Origin: Alphaproteobacteria bacterium casp-alpha6
GTDB lineage: Bacteria > Pseudomonadota > Alphaproteobacteria > Rhodobacterales > Rhodobacteraceae
Assembly (NCBI GenBank): GCA_001510135.1
Contig: LFER01000062.1
Span: forward strand, 1-46,079
Direction: 5' to 3'
Length of the DNA stretch: 46,079 nt
A program made the translations under genes and the position numbers. The stretch's first letter is position 1; each line of letters opens with the position of its first letter. Under the pieces are notes generated by a model that was not told the DNA's origin, did not search any database, and worked only from the letters and a program-made list of their open reading frames with translations. Shown in pieces: positions 25,380 through 34,995 of the stretch.

Positions 25380-26057
25380 ATGACAAATGTAGCAAAAATC
25401 GTTGGTATTTTCGTAGCCGCCGGACTGGGGTTGAGTGCATGCACGGGCCCGGAACGCTTTGAGGGCCAGAATAGCTACGAAAAAACACAAAAAGGCGCGT
25501 TGATTGGTGGATTGATCGGCGCAGTTGGTGGCATGATCACCGGAACAGACGCGGAAGACAAACGCAACCGCGCCCTCAAGGGGGCCATTATAGGCGGCGG
25601 CGCAGGCGCGATTATCGGCAATCAGCTTGATAAACAAGAGGCAGAACTTCGAAATGCGATGGGCAATAACAATGTTCTGATCCAAAATACTGGGGACAGG
25701 CTGATCGTGACCCTGCCTCAGGACATTCTTTTCGCAGTCGACAGTACAGCCCTTCGCCCTGATCTCATGAGCGACATTGGCGCGCTTGCTGCGAACCTAC
25801 GCAGCTATCCCAATACAACCGTTCAGGTCATCGGTCACACCGATAACACCGGTGCCGCAAATTATAACCAATCGCTCTCTGTTGGTCGGGCCACTAGTGT
25901 TGCGAATGCTCTGGTCGGAAACGGGGTATCAAGGTCCCGTATCATCGCGACCGGACGCGGCGAAGATCAACCTGTTGCGTCCAACTTGACAGCCGAAGGA
26001 CGGGCGCAAAACCGACGCGTGGAAATCGTGATCCTGCCAAATGCGGTGAACGGATAA
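25380..26057 (+). CDS. OmpA-family outer-membrane lipoprotein with glycine zipper
   Basis: The product has 225 residues. A signal peptide ends in the lipobox LSAC with Cys21 as the lipidated residue. Residues about 38-85 are a glycine-zipper segment (GALIGGLIGAVGGMITG, GAIIGGGAGAIIGN), and residues about 110-220 an OmpA-type peptidoglycan-binding domain (DILFAVDSTALRPD, VIGHTDNTGAANYN, LSVGRATSVANAL, GRAQNRRVEI). It probably anchors the outer membrane to peptidoglycan, as YiaD/Pal-like proteins do. The Asp and Arg residues that contact diaminopimelate are present (HTDNTG; NRRVEI). It is monocistronic by spacing. Confidence 0.93.
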   Translation: MTNVAKIVGIFVAAGLGLSACTGPERFEGQNSYEKTQKGALIGGLIGAVGGMITGTDAEDKRNRALKGAIIGGGAGAIIGNQLDKQEAELRNAMGNNNVLIQNTGDRLIVTLPQDILFAVDSTALRPDLMSDIGALAANLRSYPNTTVQVIGHTDNTGAANYNQSLSVGRATSVANALVGNGVSRSRIIATGRGEDQPVASNLTAEGRAQNRRVEIVILPNAVNG

Positions 26058-26151
26058 GACACGCACATGAATTTACCCCTCCGGAGCAGTCCAGAGGGCA
26101 ATTTGAACAGTTGAAAAGCAACAAAAGTCCAGCTTTTAAAATCAGGTACCG

Positions 26152-26177
26152 TTGAAAGAGGGTTTATCCTCTTTCAA
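26152..26177. terminator. Perfect 10-bp hairpin overlapping the thiolase stop, between convergent genes
   Basis: TTGAAAGAGG (26152-26161) and CCTCTTTCAA (26168-26177) form a perfect stem with a six-base loop that contains the TAA stop of the thiolase gene. It lies 95 bp after the OmpA-type gene, which faces it. There is no T-run after the stem on either strand, so a Rho-independent terminator is only possible; it might also protect mRNA 3' ends. Confidence 0.35.
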
Positions 26178-27336
26178 GCGCGATTGCTGTGCCTTCCCCC
26201 CCACCGATACAAATCGCCGCCACCCCACGTTTAAGGTCATAACGTTCCATCGCATTTAAAAGCGTCACAATGATCCGAGCGCCAGAGGCACCAATGGGGT
26301 GTCCAAGTGCACAGGCCCCGCCATGTACATTGATTTTATCCCGTGGGATGCCCATGTCCTGCATAAAGGCCATGGGGACAACGGCAAAGGCTTCGTTCAC
26401 CTCCCAAAGATCCACATCGTCTTTGCCCCACCCGATCCGATCCAGCAGCTTCTGGGCGGCAGGAATAGGGGCGGTGGCAAACCAACCCGGTTCTTGCGCA
26501 TGACTGGCATGACCAACGATTTTCGCCCGGATAGGGAGGCCCTGTTCCCTGGCGTAGGAGTTAGAAGACAAAATAAGCGCTGCAGCACCATCCGAGATCG
26601 AAGACGAATTGGCGGGGGTTACTGTCCCCTCCTTGCGAAAGGCGGGTTTCAAATGAGGAATTTTTTCCGGACGCGCATTGGCGGGTTGTTCGTCACGTGT
26701 CACTATGCGGTCGCCTTTGGGTGAAGTCAATGTAAAAGGGGCAATTTCATATTCAAAGGCACCATTTTTTTCTGCGTCTAATGCGTTAGATAGGGATTTA
26801 AGCGCGTATTCATCCTGTGCTTGTCGGGTGAACTGGTATTTTTCCGCACAATCCTCGGCAAAAGTGCCCATGAGGCGGCCTTTATCGTAGGCGTCCTCCA
26901 ATCCGTCCAAAAACATATGGTCTTTAACCTCAGTATGCCCAAGACGCATACCGCTTCGCATTTTGGGCAAGATAAAGGGCGCATTAGACATGCTTTCCAT
27001 CCCGCCCACAGCCATGATATTCGTGTGGCCAAGCACGATTTGATCAAACCCAATCATGGTTGTTTTCATTCCTGAACCGCACATTTTATTCAGCGTTGTG
27101 GCAGGGACAGTTTCATCCAGCCCTGCAGCAAAGCCTGCCTGTCGTGCGGGCGCTTGCCCCTGTCCAGCGGGAAGAACATTTCCCATCAGCACTTCGTCAA
27201 CGGTTTGCACGCCTGCCCCTGACATCGCCGCCTTTATAGCAGCCCCGCCAAGCTCGGCGGCTGGGACGCCGTCGAAATCCCCCTGAAATCCTCCCATGGG
27301 CGTCCGTGCAGCCCCACAAATCACAACTTCTGGCAC
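26164..27336 (-). CDS. Acetyl-CoA acyltransferase (thiolase)
   Basis: The thiolase family condenses or cleaves acyl-CoA. From GTG 27336 (MPEVVICGAARTPMG) the product has 390 residues, the standard size. The catalytic nucleophile is the Cys in TLNKMCGSGMK (about residue 89), and the C-terminal motifs NEAFAV and GGACALGHPIGASGARI carry the active-site His and Cys. I chose GTG 27336 because GGAG lies six bases upstream, inside what would be codons of the longer reading frame; ATG 27360 would add eight residues not seen in thiolases. Biosynthetic (polyhydroxybutyrate, mevalonate) versus degradative use cannot be decided from sequence. It is divergent from the STAS gene. Confidence 0.93.
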   Translation of the reverse strand: MPEVVICGAARTPMGGFQGDFDGVPAAELGGAAIKAAMSGAGVQTVDEVLMGNVLPAGQGQAPARQAGFAAGLDETVPATTLNKMCGSGMKTTMIGFDQIVLGHTNIMAVGGMESMSNAPFILPKMRSGMRLGHTEVKDHMFLDGLEDAYDKGRLMGTFAEDCAEKYQFTRQAQDEYALKSLSNALDAEKNGAFEYEIAPFTLTSPKGDRIVTRDEQPANARPEKIPHLKPAFRKEGTVTPANSSSISDGAAALILSSNSYAREQGLPIRAKIVGHASHAQEPGWFATAPIPAAQKLLDRIGWGKDDVDLWEVNEAFAVVPMAFMQDMGIPRDKINVHGGACALGHPIGASGARIIVTLLNAMERYDLKRGVAAICIGGGEGTAIALERG

Positions 27337-27425
27337 AATTCGCTCCTTATTTTTCTTCATGAATACCGAAAAGTAACCTTTCCCGTCTAGCCATTTTAAG
27401 ACCGTCTCCACTCAAGGAACCCACG

Positions 27426-27767
27426 ATGGAAATCACACCTGATATTATTAACAACACTTTGATCTTAAAAATACTGGCAACGCGTATCGATGCGGCCAGT
27501 GCTGTGCAATTCAAAGATTTGATGCGATCAACGACTGACGGATATAGTGGACGCGTTGTACTGGATCTGGAACTGGTCGAATTCATTGACTCAAGTGGAC
27601 TAGGTGCAATTGTGAGCGCATACAAAGCACTTGTCCCCAGAAATAGGATGGACATTTGTTCCACAGGGGAAGTTGTAAATACAGTTTTCCGTCTAACGCG
27701 CATGGACTCGATCTTTGCCATTTATGAGGACGTTGAGCACGCATTGAATGAAGGTGAACTTATTTAA
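27426..27767 (+). CDS. STAS-domain anti-sigma factor antagonist
   Basis: The product has 113 residues, a single STAS domain (SpoIIAA/RsbV type). The phosphorylation motif is DSSGLG at 55-60, with Ser56 or Ser57 as the likely site, preceded by VVLDLELVEFI. It should bind its partner kinase in the unphosphorylated state. The next gene (27770) encodes the HATPase kinase two bases later. The gene has AAGGA nine bases before ATG 27426. A partner-switching role is known for the family; the target sigma factor is not in this window. Confidence 0.92.
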   Translation: MEITPDIINNTLILKILATRIDAASAVQFKDLMRSTTDGYSGRVVLDLELVEFIDSSGLGAIVSAYKALVPRNRMDICSTGEVVNTVFRLTRMDSIFAIYEDVEHALNEGELI

Positions 27768-27769
27768 GG

Positions 27770-28210
27770 ATGTCTCACGTGAACTGGAACGAATTGGAAA
27801 TAAGATTGTCCGTCGCAGAAGATTACCTTTCTGTACGGCACGGATTACAGGAATTCAAAACACGTTTTGCAAACGGGAAGTCGCGGGACATTGACGTGAA
27901 CCCAATTGAACTGGTCTTGGCAGAGATCCTCAATAACATTGCAGAGCATGGGGATCATGCTTCCCTACCCGAAAAGATCTGTCTTAAATGGGCGCTTCAC
28001 AAGAACCGGTTTTCAGCGGAAATTTCCGACGCAGGCGTTGAGTACAGTCCGTTGGAAAAAATTAGGGCTGCCAAGAAACACAAAGATACATCATTTGACA
28101 ACCTGCCTGAAGGGGGGTTTGGCTGGCATATCATTTCGGCGCTTTGTTCCGATATTCACTATCGCCGCCACGGAAATATCAATATCCTGAAGCTTCAAAT
28201 CCCTGTTTGA
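27770..28210 (+). CDS. RsbW-like serine kinase / anti-sigma factor (HATPase)
   Basis: The product has 146 residues of GHKL/HATPase type. The N box is LVLAEILNNIAEHG (about 48-61), G1 is SDAGVEY (about 86-92) and G2 is LPEGGFGWHI (about 112-121). RsbW-like kinases bind a sigma factor and phosphorylate an STAS antagonist. It follows the STAS gene by two bases (AAGG then ATG), so they form one operon. No PP2C phosphatase (RsbU type) and no sigma factor are adjacent, so the output is unknown. The gene is followed by 265 bp without a convincing coding region. Confidence 0.9.
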   Translation: MSHVNWNELEIRLSVAEDYLSVRHGLQEFKTRFANGKSRDIDVNPIELVLAEILNNIAEHGDHASLPEKICLKWALHKNRFSAEISDAGVEYSPLEKIRAAKKHKDTSFDNLPEGGFGWHIISALCSDIHYRRHGNINILKLQIPV

Positions 28211-28475
28211 ATTTTGGACACTTTTGGAAATATTTAATCGATCATGCCATTGAGCTTGGCTGTTGCACCAAAAGCGCTCTTAGGGGAAAAACGGTCTGAA
28301 AAATTGCGGGCAATCCTCTCGCCGCAACTAACCTCCCCCGCCTGAAAACGGTGCTGCAGTGGAGCGTTTCGGTTGGATTACTCACAATCCAGCAGATCGC
28401 GCTTGGACTCTCAAAATAATTAATGTAGCCAAGCCGTAAAATGACACTACCTTCGCATGAAAAGGGGGAGAGTTT

Positions 28476-30053
28476 ATGCGAGATTTCCATTTACCCGGTC
28501 GGTCGCCGGTCTTTTCGACCAATGGGCTTTGTGCCACATCGCATCCTTTGGCTGCAAAGACGGCAGTCAACATCCTCGAACGGGGTGGCAATGCGATGGA
28601 TGCAGCGATCGCAGGTGCGGTACTTTTGGGAATTTGCGAACCGCAAATGACTGGCATAGGCGGTGATTGCTTTGTCCTTTTCTCACCGGCAGGAAGCGAC
28701 GACATCAAGGCTATGAACGGGTCTGGCAAAGCACCTGCTGGCCTTACTGCCGAAAAGCTGCGCGAAAAGGGACATGTAACGGTCCCACGGCAAAGCGCCG
28801 GTGCAGTGACAGTACCCGGGGCCATTGATGCATTTTGCCAACTCAGCAACGACTGGGGCAAGCTTGGACTAGATGCCATCCTTGCGCCGAGCATTCATTA
28901 TGCCAAAGAAGGCATCCCCGTTGCACCGCGTGTCGGCTATGATTGGGCGCATAATGTAGGGCGTCTTCAGGGTGCGGCACAAAAATTCTTCAGCTTTAAC
29001 GGCAAGGCCCCGAAAGTGGGAGATCTGTTTGCTGCGCCGGATCAGGCAGAGGTTCTAAGCGAGATCGCCAAAAAAGGACGCGATGGTTTTTATCGCGGTC
29101 CTGTGGCAGAAGACATGGTATCATCGCTGCGCGCCCTTGGCGGCATGCATACGCTTGATGATTTTGAAAACCAGAAGGCGTTTTATACTGACCCAATCGC
29201 TGGCACCTACAAGGATGTGGACGTTGTAGAGCACCCGCCAAACGGTCAGGGTGCGACAGCGATCTTGATGCTAAATATCCTTTCTCAATTTGACATTGCC
29301 AATCTGGATCCCTTTGGTGTCACGCGCGCCCATCTTGAGGCCGAAGCCACAAAACTTGCCTATGACGCAAGAAATCGGATCATCGCGGATCCGACCCATA
29401 CCAATGCATTGGAAGAAATGCTGTCGATGGAGACCGCAAAACGCCTTGCTGGGTTGATTGATCCAAACAAAGCACGACCCCATCAAAGCACGCTGAGCGA
29501 AACACATCACAAAGATACGATCTACATCACAGTGGTGGATAAAGACCGTATGGCGGTCTCTTTGATCTATTCCATCTTTGAAAGCTTTGGGTCCGGACTT
29601 GCAACGGATCGCTACGGCATCTTGTTCCAAAACCGCGGCGCCGGGTTTAACCTGACCAAAGGCCATGCGAACGAACTGAAACCCGAAACGCGGCCCATGC
29701 ATACCATCATTCCGGCCATGTTGCGCAAAGAGGATAAGATACTTATGCCCTTTGGCGTTATGGGAGGGCAGTATCAAGCCGTTGGGCATGCTCGGGTAAC
29801 CGGCAACATGTTGGACTTTGGCCTATCCCCGCAAGAGGCGATAGATGCTCCGCGATGTTTTTCAGACGATGGTGTGATGAAAGTAGAGCGCGGTTATGCA
29901 CCTGAAGTTGTCCAGAAACTTTCCGATATGGGCCATAATGTGACCCAAGATATGGAAGCAATCGGCGGGTCGCAGGCCATCTATATCCACGAAAATGGCG
30001 TGCTCGAAGGCGCATCAGACCCACGAAAAGATGGGTGTGCAATCGGATATTAA
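28476..30053 (+). CDS. Gamma-glutamyltransferase-family N-terminal nucleophile hydrolase
   Basis: The product has 525 residues, slightly shorter than E. coli Ggt (580). The self-processing nucleophile is Thr348 in KDTIYITVVDKD, aligned with the Thr of the family TTHYSVVDKDG. Other landmarks are NGSGKAPAGLT, RQSAGAVTVPGA, HPPNGQGATAI, and the C-terminal PFGVMGGQYQAVGHARV. Unlike secreted Ggt it has no signal peptide, so it may be a cytoplasmic hydrolase of gamma-glutamyl, oxamate-like or acyl-amide substrates. The actual substrate is not known. GGGGAG lies five bases before ATG 28476. A terminator-like hairpin follows at 30062. Confidence 0.92.
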   Translation: MRDFHLPGRSPVFSTNGLCATSHPLAAKTAVNILERGGNAMDAAIAGAVLLGICEPQMTGIGGDCFVLFSPAGSDDIKAMNGSGKAPAGLTAEKLREKGHVTVPRQSAGAVTVPGAIDAFCQLSNDWGKLGLDAILAPSIHYAKEGIPVAPRVGYDWAHNVGRLQGAAQKFFSFNGKAPKVGDLFAAPDQAEVLSEIAKKGRDGFYRGPVAEDMVSSLRALGGMHTLDDFENQKAFYTDPIAGTYKDVDVVEHPPNGQGATAILMLNILSQFDIANLDPFGVTRAHLEAEATKLAYDARNRIIADPTHTNALEEMLSMETAKRLAGLIDPNKARPHQSTLSETHHKDTIYITVVDKDRMAVSLIYSIFESFGSGLATDRYGILFQNRGAGFNLTKGHANELKPETRPMHTIIPAMLRKEDKILMPFGVMGGQYQAVGHARVTGNMLDFGLSPQEAIDAPRCFSDDGVMKVERGYAPEVVQKLSDMGHNVTQDMEAIGGSQAIYIHENGVLEGASDPRKDGCAIGY

Positions 30054-30061
30054 GAATTGAG

Positions 30062-30090
30062 CGCCGACCGACCGGCCGGCGTTTTCAATT
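30062..30090 (+). terminator. Probable Rho-independent terminator after the gamma-glutamyltransferase gene
   Basis: CGCCG (30062-30066) pairs with CGGCG (30077-30081), and inner G/C bases can extend the stem with one mismatch. TTTTCAATTTT follows immediately. It lies nine bases after the stop of the upstream gene and before the convergent hspQ, which fits termination of the + strand transcript. Confidence 0.5.
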
Positions 30091-30113
30091 TTAGCTATAT
30101 CGCTCGGTTGTCT

Positions 30114-30440
30114 TTAGTTCATCTGAAAATGAAGCGGATAATGCCCATTTTCCAAAGGCCCAAATAAGTCCGGTATATCGGGATGCCCGACAGGTTCACC
30201 CGACATATCTTCGACCAAGTTCTGTTCAGAAACATAGGCAACATAGAAACTGTGATCATTTTCAGCGAGAAGATGATAATAGGGCTGTTCTTTTATCGGG
30301 CGACTGTCTTCGGGAATAGATTGATACCACTCTTCTGTATTGTTAAATTCCGGATCCACATCGAAAACCACCCCGCGAAACGGGTGCTTTTTGTGCCGTA
30401 CAATCTGGCCTAAGTGATATTTCGCGTTGTGCGTGTACAT
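30114..30440 (-). CDS. hspQ: Heat shock protein HspQ
   Basis: The product has 108 residues with the family core YHLGQIVRHKKHPFRGVVFDVDPEF, here cut as YHLGQIVRHKKHPFRG plus VVFDVDPEF, then PYYHLLAENDHSFYVAYVSEQNL and HPDIPDLFG. In E. coli HspQ is a small factor that binds DNA-protein regulators and acts as a specificity-enhancing factor for the Lon protease. It is transcribed as a single gene, with a 257-bp region upstream shared with the divergent lysozyme-like lipoprotein gene. I see no clear sigma-32 promoter there. Confidence 0.93.
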   Translation of the reverse strand: MYTHNAKYHLGQIVRHKKHPFRGVVFDVDPEFNNTEEWYQSIPEDSRPIKEQPYYHLLAENDHSFYVAYVSEQNLVEDMSGEPVGHPDIPDLFGPLENGHYPLHFQMN

Positions 30441-30697
30441 TATATCAATCCCTACGCGCTGCTTATACTTCGTCCATGTGGTATTTGTCCAATAAAAGAA
30501 TACTGTTTGAACGAAACAATGCGTGAATTTTCCGTCAACAATTGTACATGGTGCATTGGGTTAAAAAAGTAAATCTATAGGATAATCATATATTTCTTAT
30601 GGTCAGGACAATTTGATGCCCTCTGCCTGAAATTGCACTTTAGCCATTTGACAAAATAGGGTACTCTGCAAAAAAAATATAAAAATGAGGCATGGCA

Positions 30698-31285
30698 ATG
30701 AGTAATTATTTTGCAGCGATTCTGACAGCTTGTATACTGGGATCTTGTGGCGTTGTGCCGTCTGGAACGGCGCCTAGGAATTTGGATAATGCCTGTTCGA
30801 TCGTCGAACAACGGCCACATTATATGAGAGCATTCAAAGCAACGGAGCGGCGTTGGGGCGTCCCCGTAAATGTACAAATGGCGATCATACATCAAGAAAG
30901 CCGGTTCAAAGCAAATGCAAAAACCCCGATGCGGTATATCCTCGGAGTTATTCCGAGAGGCCGTCAGAGTTCTGCCTATGGCTACGCGCAGGCGCTTGAT
31001 GGCACATGGGAAGAGTATAAAAATTCCACCGGACGTTTCGTCGCTCGGCGCAGTAATATTGGCGATGCCACTGATTTTATGGGCTGGTATATGAACAAAA
31101 CGAAACAGCGCAATGGTGTCTCCCTGTCGGACGCAAAAAATCAGTATCTTGCCTATCACGAGGGACAAACAGGATTTGCCAGAGGGAGTTACCGTAAAAA
31201 ATCCTGGCTCATGGGGGTGGCAAACAAAGTTTCGAGCCGAGCATCGATGTACAAGTCACAACTGACGCGGTGCAATAAAATTTAA
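30698..31285 (+). CDS. Lysozyme-like (SLT-type) transglycosylase lipoprotein
   Basis: The product has 195 residues from ATG 30698, chosen because GAGG lies seven bases upstream (only one base before the alternative ATG 30692). A lipoprotein signal ends in LGSC with Cys17. The domain at about 40-150 is of the SLT transglycosylase type: IHQESRF (Glu67 as likely acid catalyst), then SAYGYAQALDGTWEEY and NQYLAYHEGQTGFARG. Such enzymes cleave peptidoglycan. It differs from the classic Slt sequence, with a long loop between the Glu motif and the AYG motif. It forms a single-gene unit. Confidence 0.88.
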   Translation: MSNYFAAILTACILGSCGVVPSGTAPRNLDNACSIVEQRPHYMRAFKATERRWGVPVNVQMAIIHQESRFKANAKTPMRYILGVIPRGRQSSAYGYAQALDGTWEEYKNSTGRFVARRSNIGDATDFMGWYMNKTKQRNGVSLSDAKNQYLAYHEGQTGFARGSYRKKSWLMGVANKVSSRASMYKSQLTRCNKI

Positions 31286-31332
31286 AAGAGGATTTTTTAA
31301 ACGGAGCCCAGTGCACAGTGGCGAGCGCACAG

Positions 31333-31372
31333 GCTTTGTTTGGTTGTTCTGTAAACAAAGTCAGAACTACCA
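31333..31372. repeat. Two competing inverted repeats between convergent genes
   Basis: CTTTGTTT (31334-31341) pairs perfectly with AAACAAAG (31353-31360). A second pair, GGTTGTTCTG (31342-31351) with CAGAACTACC (31362-31371), matches in nine of ten positions and crosses the first. Only one of the two stems can form at a time. The element lies in the 112-bp gap between the lipoprotein gene and lolA, which converge. No T-run follows, so its role is unclear. Confidence 0.4.
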
Positions 31373-31397
31373 AATGGTCGCGCGTGGGGGCCGAAGC

Positions 31398-32006
31398 TTA
31401 ATTTTTGCCGCTGCGCTTTTCCTGATTAATCAAAACATTAAAAAGATTATCATTAAGGGTCATGTCAGTGGCAAACTCATTCAAGACAACAACGGTTTGT
31501 TCTCCATTTTGATCCTCAATCACCCATTGGCGCAATTGGGGGTCGGGTCCGGTAAAGACGAGCGCCATAAGCCCCCGTTCGGGATGTTCCGGATCCTGTA
31601 CCGTCAAAATTGTTGATGTCCCGTCAAATTGATGCGCCCGCACCATTCTATCACGGGACAGGTTGATATTCTCTGCCAAGATTAAAGACAAAGGCGTTCT
31701 GCTGAGCGGATAGCTTTCTGGAACATCATTCCCGTTAGGATCAAAAATGGCCAATTGACCGCCAGCGGCAAGAACAAGCGCATCATTTGGCGGATCATAT
31801 TCAAACCGCACGCGGCCCGGACGTTTGATGTAAAGAGATCCGGTCGACAGGCTTCCATCCGCATTGATTTGCGTGAATTTTGCTTTAACAGTTTTTAACC
31901 CGTCCAAATAGGTCGATAAGGCATCGATACCGATTTTGTCTGCCCACACCTGAGTGGACAGAAAAACAGCAGACAAAAAAGGCAGCACAAATCGAAGATA
32001 ACCCAT
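31398..32006 (-). CDS. lolA: Outer-membrane lipoprotein carrier LolA
   Basis: The product has 202 residues with a signal peptide ending near VWA (residue 22). The LolA fold is recognisable from LSTYLDGLKTVKAKFTQINADG cut at VKA, then GSLYIKRPGRVRFEYDPP and DGTSTILTVQDPEHPERG. LolA carries lipoproteins through the periplasm from LolCDE to the outer membrane; alphaproteobacteria lack LolB and rely on LolA alone. It follows ftsK (70 bp), which is the usual order in Rhodobacterales and many other bacteria, and several lipoproteins in this window are possible cargo. Confidence 0.94.
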   Translation of the reverse strand: MGYLRFVLPFLSAVFLSTQVWADKIGIDALSTYLDGLKTVKAKFTQINADGSLSTGSLYIKRPGRVRFEYDPPNDALVLAAGGQLAIFDPNGNDVPESYPLSRTPLSLILAENINLSRDRMVRAHQFDGTSTILTVQDPEHPERGLMALVFTGPDPQLRQWVIEDQNGEQTVVVLNEFATDMTLNDNLFNVLINQEKRSGKN

Positions 32007-32075
32007 AAGGTTACTATATATCTGAAGCCCCCTTACACCAGAGTAAACAGATATCGGGTCAAATGGATCGGCGAC

Positions 32076-34988
32076 TTATTGCTGCTCAGGGACCAGAATT
32101 TCGCGTTTTCCCACATGGTTGGCGGGGCTCACCAGGCCTTCGTCTTCCATTTGTTCGACCAGACGCGCCGCTTTGTTATAGCCAATGGCAAGCTTTCTCT
32201 GGATATAGCTCGTAGAACATTTGCGATCCTTTATCACGATCGCAACCGCTTGATCATAAAGGGCATCTTCGCCATCAGTATTGCCACCCAAGCCCAGCAC
32301 AAGGTCAATGCTATCGGCGGTGTCATCCTCTGGTCCATCCACCACGCCACTTTTGTATTCGGGTGGACCGTAGGCTTTGAGGTGGTTCACAACTTCTTCG
32401 ACTTCTTCATCGCTCACGAAGGGACCATGACAGCGGGATATCTTGGACCCACCCGCCATATAAAGCATGTCCCCCATCCCCAATAATTGCTCTGCACCCA
32501 TTTCACCAAGAATCGTACGGCTATCGATTTTACTCGTCACTTGGAAAGAAATGCGTGTTGGGAAGTTCGCCTTGATCGTTCCGGTAATCACATCAACAGA
32601 AGGCCGCTGTGTTGCCATAATAAGATGAATGCCAGAGGCCCGCGCCATTTGGGCAAGCCGCTGAATGCAGGCTTCGATTTCCTTACCTGCCACCATCATC
32701 AGGTCTGCCATCTCATCCACGATGACGACAATATAGGGCATTTTTTCTGGGGCGAATTCTTCGGTTTCAAACACGGGCTCGCCGGTGTCATCATCAAAAC
32801 CAGTCTGTACGGTGCGGCTGAACATTTCGCCTTTTGCCAGCGTGTCTTCCACGCGGCCATTATATCCGTCAATATTGCGTACGCCCATTTTAGACATTTT
32901 GCGATACCGTTCTTCCATTTCGCCTACAACCCATTTCAGCGCGACAACCGCCTTTTTCGGGTCTGTCACAACTGGGCTCAGCAAATGGGGAATACCGTCA
33001 TAGACGCTGAGTTCCAGCATTTTAGGATCAATCATGATCAATCGGCATTCATCCGGCGTGAGCTTGTAAAGCAATGAAAGAATCATCGTGTTAATCGCCA
33101 CAGATTTCCCTGATCCAGTGGTTCCTGCAATCAGCAGATGAGGCATTTTGGCGAGGTTGGCCACAACTGGCTCACCACTGATATCCTTTCCCAGTGCAAT
33201 GGGCAGTTTTTGGTTGCCATCACCAAAAAACTTGGAAGCCAAAATTTCACGCAAGACCACCTTTTCTCGGTTTTCATTGGGAAGTTCGATCCCGATCACA
33301 GTTTTTCCCGGTATCGTAGATACCCGCGCCGAAAGCGCAGACATGGAGCGCGCGATATCGTCAGACAGCCCAATGACACGGCTGGCTTTCAGGCCCGGCG
33401 CTGGTTCCAATTCATACATTGTTACAACGGGGCCGGGGCGAACCGAAACGATTTCTCCGCGCACACCATAATCGTCCAAAACAGATTCAAGCAGTCGCGC
33501 GTTTTCTTCGAGGCTTTCATCAGATAAGTACTGCCGTTCGATCACAACCGGATTTGCCAGAAGGCTTAGGGGGGGCAGTTCATATTCAATTCGCGAGTCA
33601 TCAAATTGTAGGCTTGGTTGCGCCTCTTTTTTGGCCTGAGACGATTGCATAATAGGTTTTCGCACGGGAGGTTGAACAACTTTTTTCGGTTCATATTTTG
33701 GAATGCCGCCCAACGAACGGGGGGCGTAGGTCAAGGCCTCTGCGTCAAAATCCTCTGGACCTGCTTCGTCTAGTATATCAAGCCCTTGCTGTTCGGGTTC
33801 AATAAACGGGTCCTCAATTAAATAATCTTCTTCGGTCTGTCTCGCGGTCAAAGGGGGTTCGACGCGGAGCGAGGACCTGTTGACATCGCCGCCTTCAGCC
33901 GCTGGATCAAAGGTATTTGGCCCAGTTTGAGAAGCCGCAGTGGCGATCAATTCGGGTCCACGGAGCACACGCGATTTGATCACATGGTTTATTTTCGCTT
34001 TGATCCGCTCATCACCAGGCATATCGGGGTCATCGATTTGGGCATATTCTTCAACCAATTCCGGCTCTGGCATTTTTTCAGGGCGTTTTGCAAAGGAAGG
34101 CATCAAAGAAAAGAGGCTTGGTTTTTGCGCCGGTTCTTGGTCTTTTGCGTCAGAGGTTTCGCCTTCTTCATCATAGGCTGGGGCTGGTGGTAAAGACAAA
34201 CCCGCTTTTGCAGCCATCACCGGTGGTTGCGTACGTTTCACAACAGGGCCGCCAGCCACCCGATCTGCGCCATTTTCTGCATCAATGTCATAGGGCGCAG
34301 CAGCATTAAACGATGAGGCTGCACGAAACACCCGTGACGTCCCCCGCCCCAAAACATTCATCAAAAGAGCATATGTCATCACCACGCCCACAAACAGAAA
34401 GCGCACTAAACGGCCAAGTTCACGGCGGGTAAATCCAAGACAAAATAAAAGCATAGCGACAAATGATATCCCCGTGACGAAAGAGCTCAGAAGAACATTT
34501 ATTCTATCCGTGAAAGGCATCAGCAAGAGGACTTGTTTTAGAATGGTATCCCCAAACAATCCCCCCATCCCAAAACTATGGGTCCATATTGCGGGTGGGA
34601 TAAGGCTTGCACAATAAAGCGCCATAAGGGCAATCGCAAAGGGCGCGAAAACTAGGCGCCACAGGGCTCTTTCTGCACCCAGATGAATGAGACACCTTAG
34701 ACCCCAAGCTGCGCTCAAAGCGGCAAAGGTCCAACTTGACCATCCCAGGACAAGCATGACTGGCGCCGCGATCGACGCCCCCGTTACGCCCAACATATTC
34801 TGAATTGGCGCATCCGTTGCGGAGAGCCAGCTTGGATCTTCGGGAGAATAGCTCCACACCATCATACCGATCAGCACGCTCAGGCCGATCAATGCGATCC
34901 CCAAAAGCTCTACACCCCTTCGCTCTAGAACGGCTTGCAACTGGGCATCGATAAATGGGCTTCGCTCGTGTGTGGAATGGTATGCCAT
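32076..34988 (-). CDS. ftsK: DNA translocase FtsK
   Basis: FtsK pumps chromosome ends through the division septum and activates XerCD at dif. The product has 970 residues. About four membrane helices in the first 200 residues anchor it at the septum. A Pro/Glu-rich linker follows (about 230-470). The motor has Walker [16 protein letters not shown], Walker [15 protein letters not shown] and [20 protein letters not shown] split at STPS-like positions. The C-terminal gamma winged helix ([20 protein letters not shown]) reads KOPS sites. GAGG lies five bases before ATG 34988. It starts 7 bp after the aminotransferase gene. Confidence 0.96.
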   Translation of the reverse strand: MAYHSTHERSPFIDAQLQAVLERRGVELLGIALIGLSVLIGMMVWSYSPEDPSWLSATDAPIQNMLGVTGASIAAPVMLVLGWSSWTFAALSAAWGLRCLIHLGAERALWRLVFAPFAIALMALYCASLIPPAIWTHSFGMGGLFGDTILKQVLLLMPFTDRINVLLSSFVTGISFVAMLLFCLGFTRRELGRLVRFLFVGVVMTYALLMNVLGRGTSRVFRAASSFNAAAPYDIDAENGADRVAGGPVVKRTQPPVMAAKAGLSLPPAPAYDEEGETSDAKDQEPAQKPSLFSLMPSFAKRPEKMPEPELVEEYAQIDDPDMPGDERIKAKINHVIKSRVLRGPELIATAASQTGPNTFDPAAEGGDVNRSSLRVEPPLTARQTEEDYLIEDPFIEPEQQGLDILDEAGPEDFDAEALTYAPRSLGGIPKYEPKKVVQPPVRKPIMQSSQAKKEAQPSLQFDDSRIEYELPPLSLLANPVVIERQYLSDESLEENARLLESVLDDYGVRGEIVSVRPGPVVTMYELEPAPGLKASRVIGLSDDIARSMSALSARVSTIPGKTVIGIELPNENREKVVLREILASKFFGDGNQKLPIALGKDISGEPVVANLAKMPHLLIAGTTGSGKSVAINTMILSLLYKLTPDECRLIMIDPKMLELSVYDGIPHLLSPVVTDPKKAVVALKWVVGEMEERYRKMSKMGVRNIDGYNGRVEDTLAKGEMFSRTVQTGFDDDTGEPVFETEEFAPEKMPYIVVIVDEMADLMMVAGKEIEACIQRLAQMARASGIHLIMATQRPSVDVITGTIKANFPTRISFQVTSKIDSRTILGEMGAEQLLGMGDMLYMAGGSKISRCHGPFVSDEEVEEVVNHLKAYGPPEYKSGVVDGPEDDTADSIDLVLGLGGNTDGEDALYDQAVAIVIKDRKCSTSYIQRKLAIGYNKAARLVEQMEDEGLVSPANHVGKREILVPEQQ

Positions 34989-34995
34989 ATCTACC

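Noticed and set aside
28211-28475. Short open frames in the 265-bp gap before the gamma-glutamyltransferase gene, including an about 47-codon stretch on the - strand that looks protein-like
   Set aside because: No start codon with a ribosome-binding site, in-frame stops immediately upstream, and no recognised family. I see nothing definite in this gap.
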